From positions 1 through 12,868 of the forward strand of contig CAKQKT010000058.1 in NCBI GenBank assembly GCA_934249275.1: DNA of 12,868 bases, in the 5' to 3' direction. Source of the DNA: an uncultured Sutterella sp. (GTDB lineage: Bacteria; Pseudomonadota; Gammaproteobacteria; Burkholderiales; Burkholderiaceae_F). Shown here piece after piece: positions 12,867 through 12,868 of this stretch. Below the pieces are notes generated by a model. It searched no databases and was not told the DNA's origin. It saw only the letters and a list, made by a program, of their open reading frames with translations. The translations under genes were made by a program, and so were the position numbers. How positions within the stretch are numbered: position 1 is the first letter of the stretch; each line of letters begins with the position of its first letter.

Positions 12867-12868
12867 CG

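Noticed and set aside
12812..12868. tmRNA, 6S RNA or tRNA at the right edge
   Set aside because: There is a 7-bp outer stem like an acceptor, but no T-loop sequence, no CCA end, no tag frame and no 6S bubble.
1..12868. CRISPR array, prophage or complete insertion sequence
   Set aside because: No regularly spaced repeats, no integrase or transposase reading frame, and gene order and composition look like ordinary chromosome apart from the right edge.

Overview
This window looks like ordinary chromosome from a betaproteobacterium. I infer an anaerobic or microaerobic Burkholderiales relative such as Sutterellaceae, from the style of RecA and MnmA, the moderately high GC, and a textbook FNR/ANR-type site in front of a dicarboxylate transporter. 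No phage, integrase, CRISPR array or complete insertion sequence is visible. No database search was possible, so the taxonomy is an inference.

Layout. Bases 1-57 hold the tail and terminator of a plus-strand gene. From 95 to 3266 the minus strand carries a methionine ABC importer (metN, metI, then metQ), followed by a PsiE-family membrane protein gene. A strong terminator separates metI from metQ, so metQ probably has its own promoter. Next come two minus-strand lysine tRNA genes (anticodons TTT and CTT) with a near-consensus sigma70 promoter and an intrinsic terminator. From about 3700 the plus strand carries recA, recX (with a long extra N-terminus) and a TerC-family membrane protein gene, ending at a bidirectional terminator shared with minus-strand mnmA. 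Diverging from mnmA is a gene of the nitronate monooxygenase/FabK-like flavoprotein family that appears to lack the family's catalytic histidine. A regulatory interval of about 280 bp follows, with three separate signals, then a DASS (SLC13) sodium/dicarboxylate transporter. A second bidirectional terminator separates it from minus-strand lrgA-lrgB. After these come a small S4-domain RNA-binding protein gene and its terminator. The last 200 bp have no convincing gene but are dense in RNA-like hairpins.

How the genes relate. metN, metI and metQ make one importer. recA and recX encode the recombinase and its modulator. mnmA encodes the U34 thiolase whose substrates include tRNA-Lys(UUU), also encoded here. 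The DASS transporter with its FNR box fits anaerobic C4-dicarboxylate use.

Most worth a second look: a 12-base segment upstream of the DASS gene that is exactly complementary to its ribosome-binding site, with the FNR box in between; a one-residue deletion in DNA-binding loop L2 of RecA; the RecX N-terminal extension; the missing histidine in the flavoprotein; and the structured right edge, which may be the end of a mobile element inserted in a gene.
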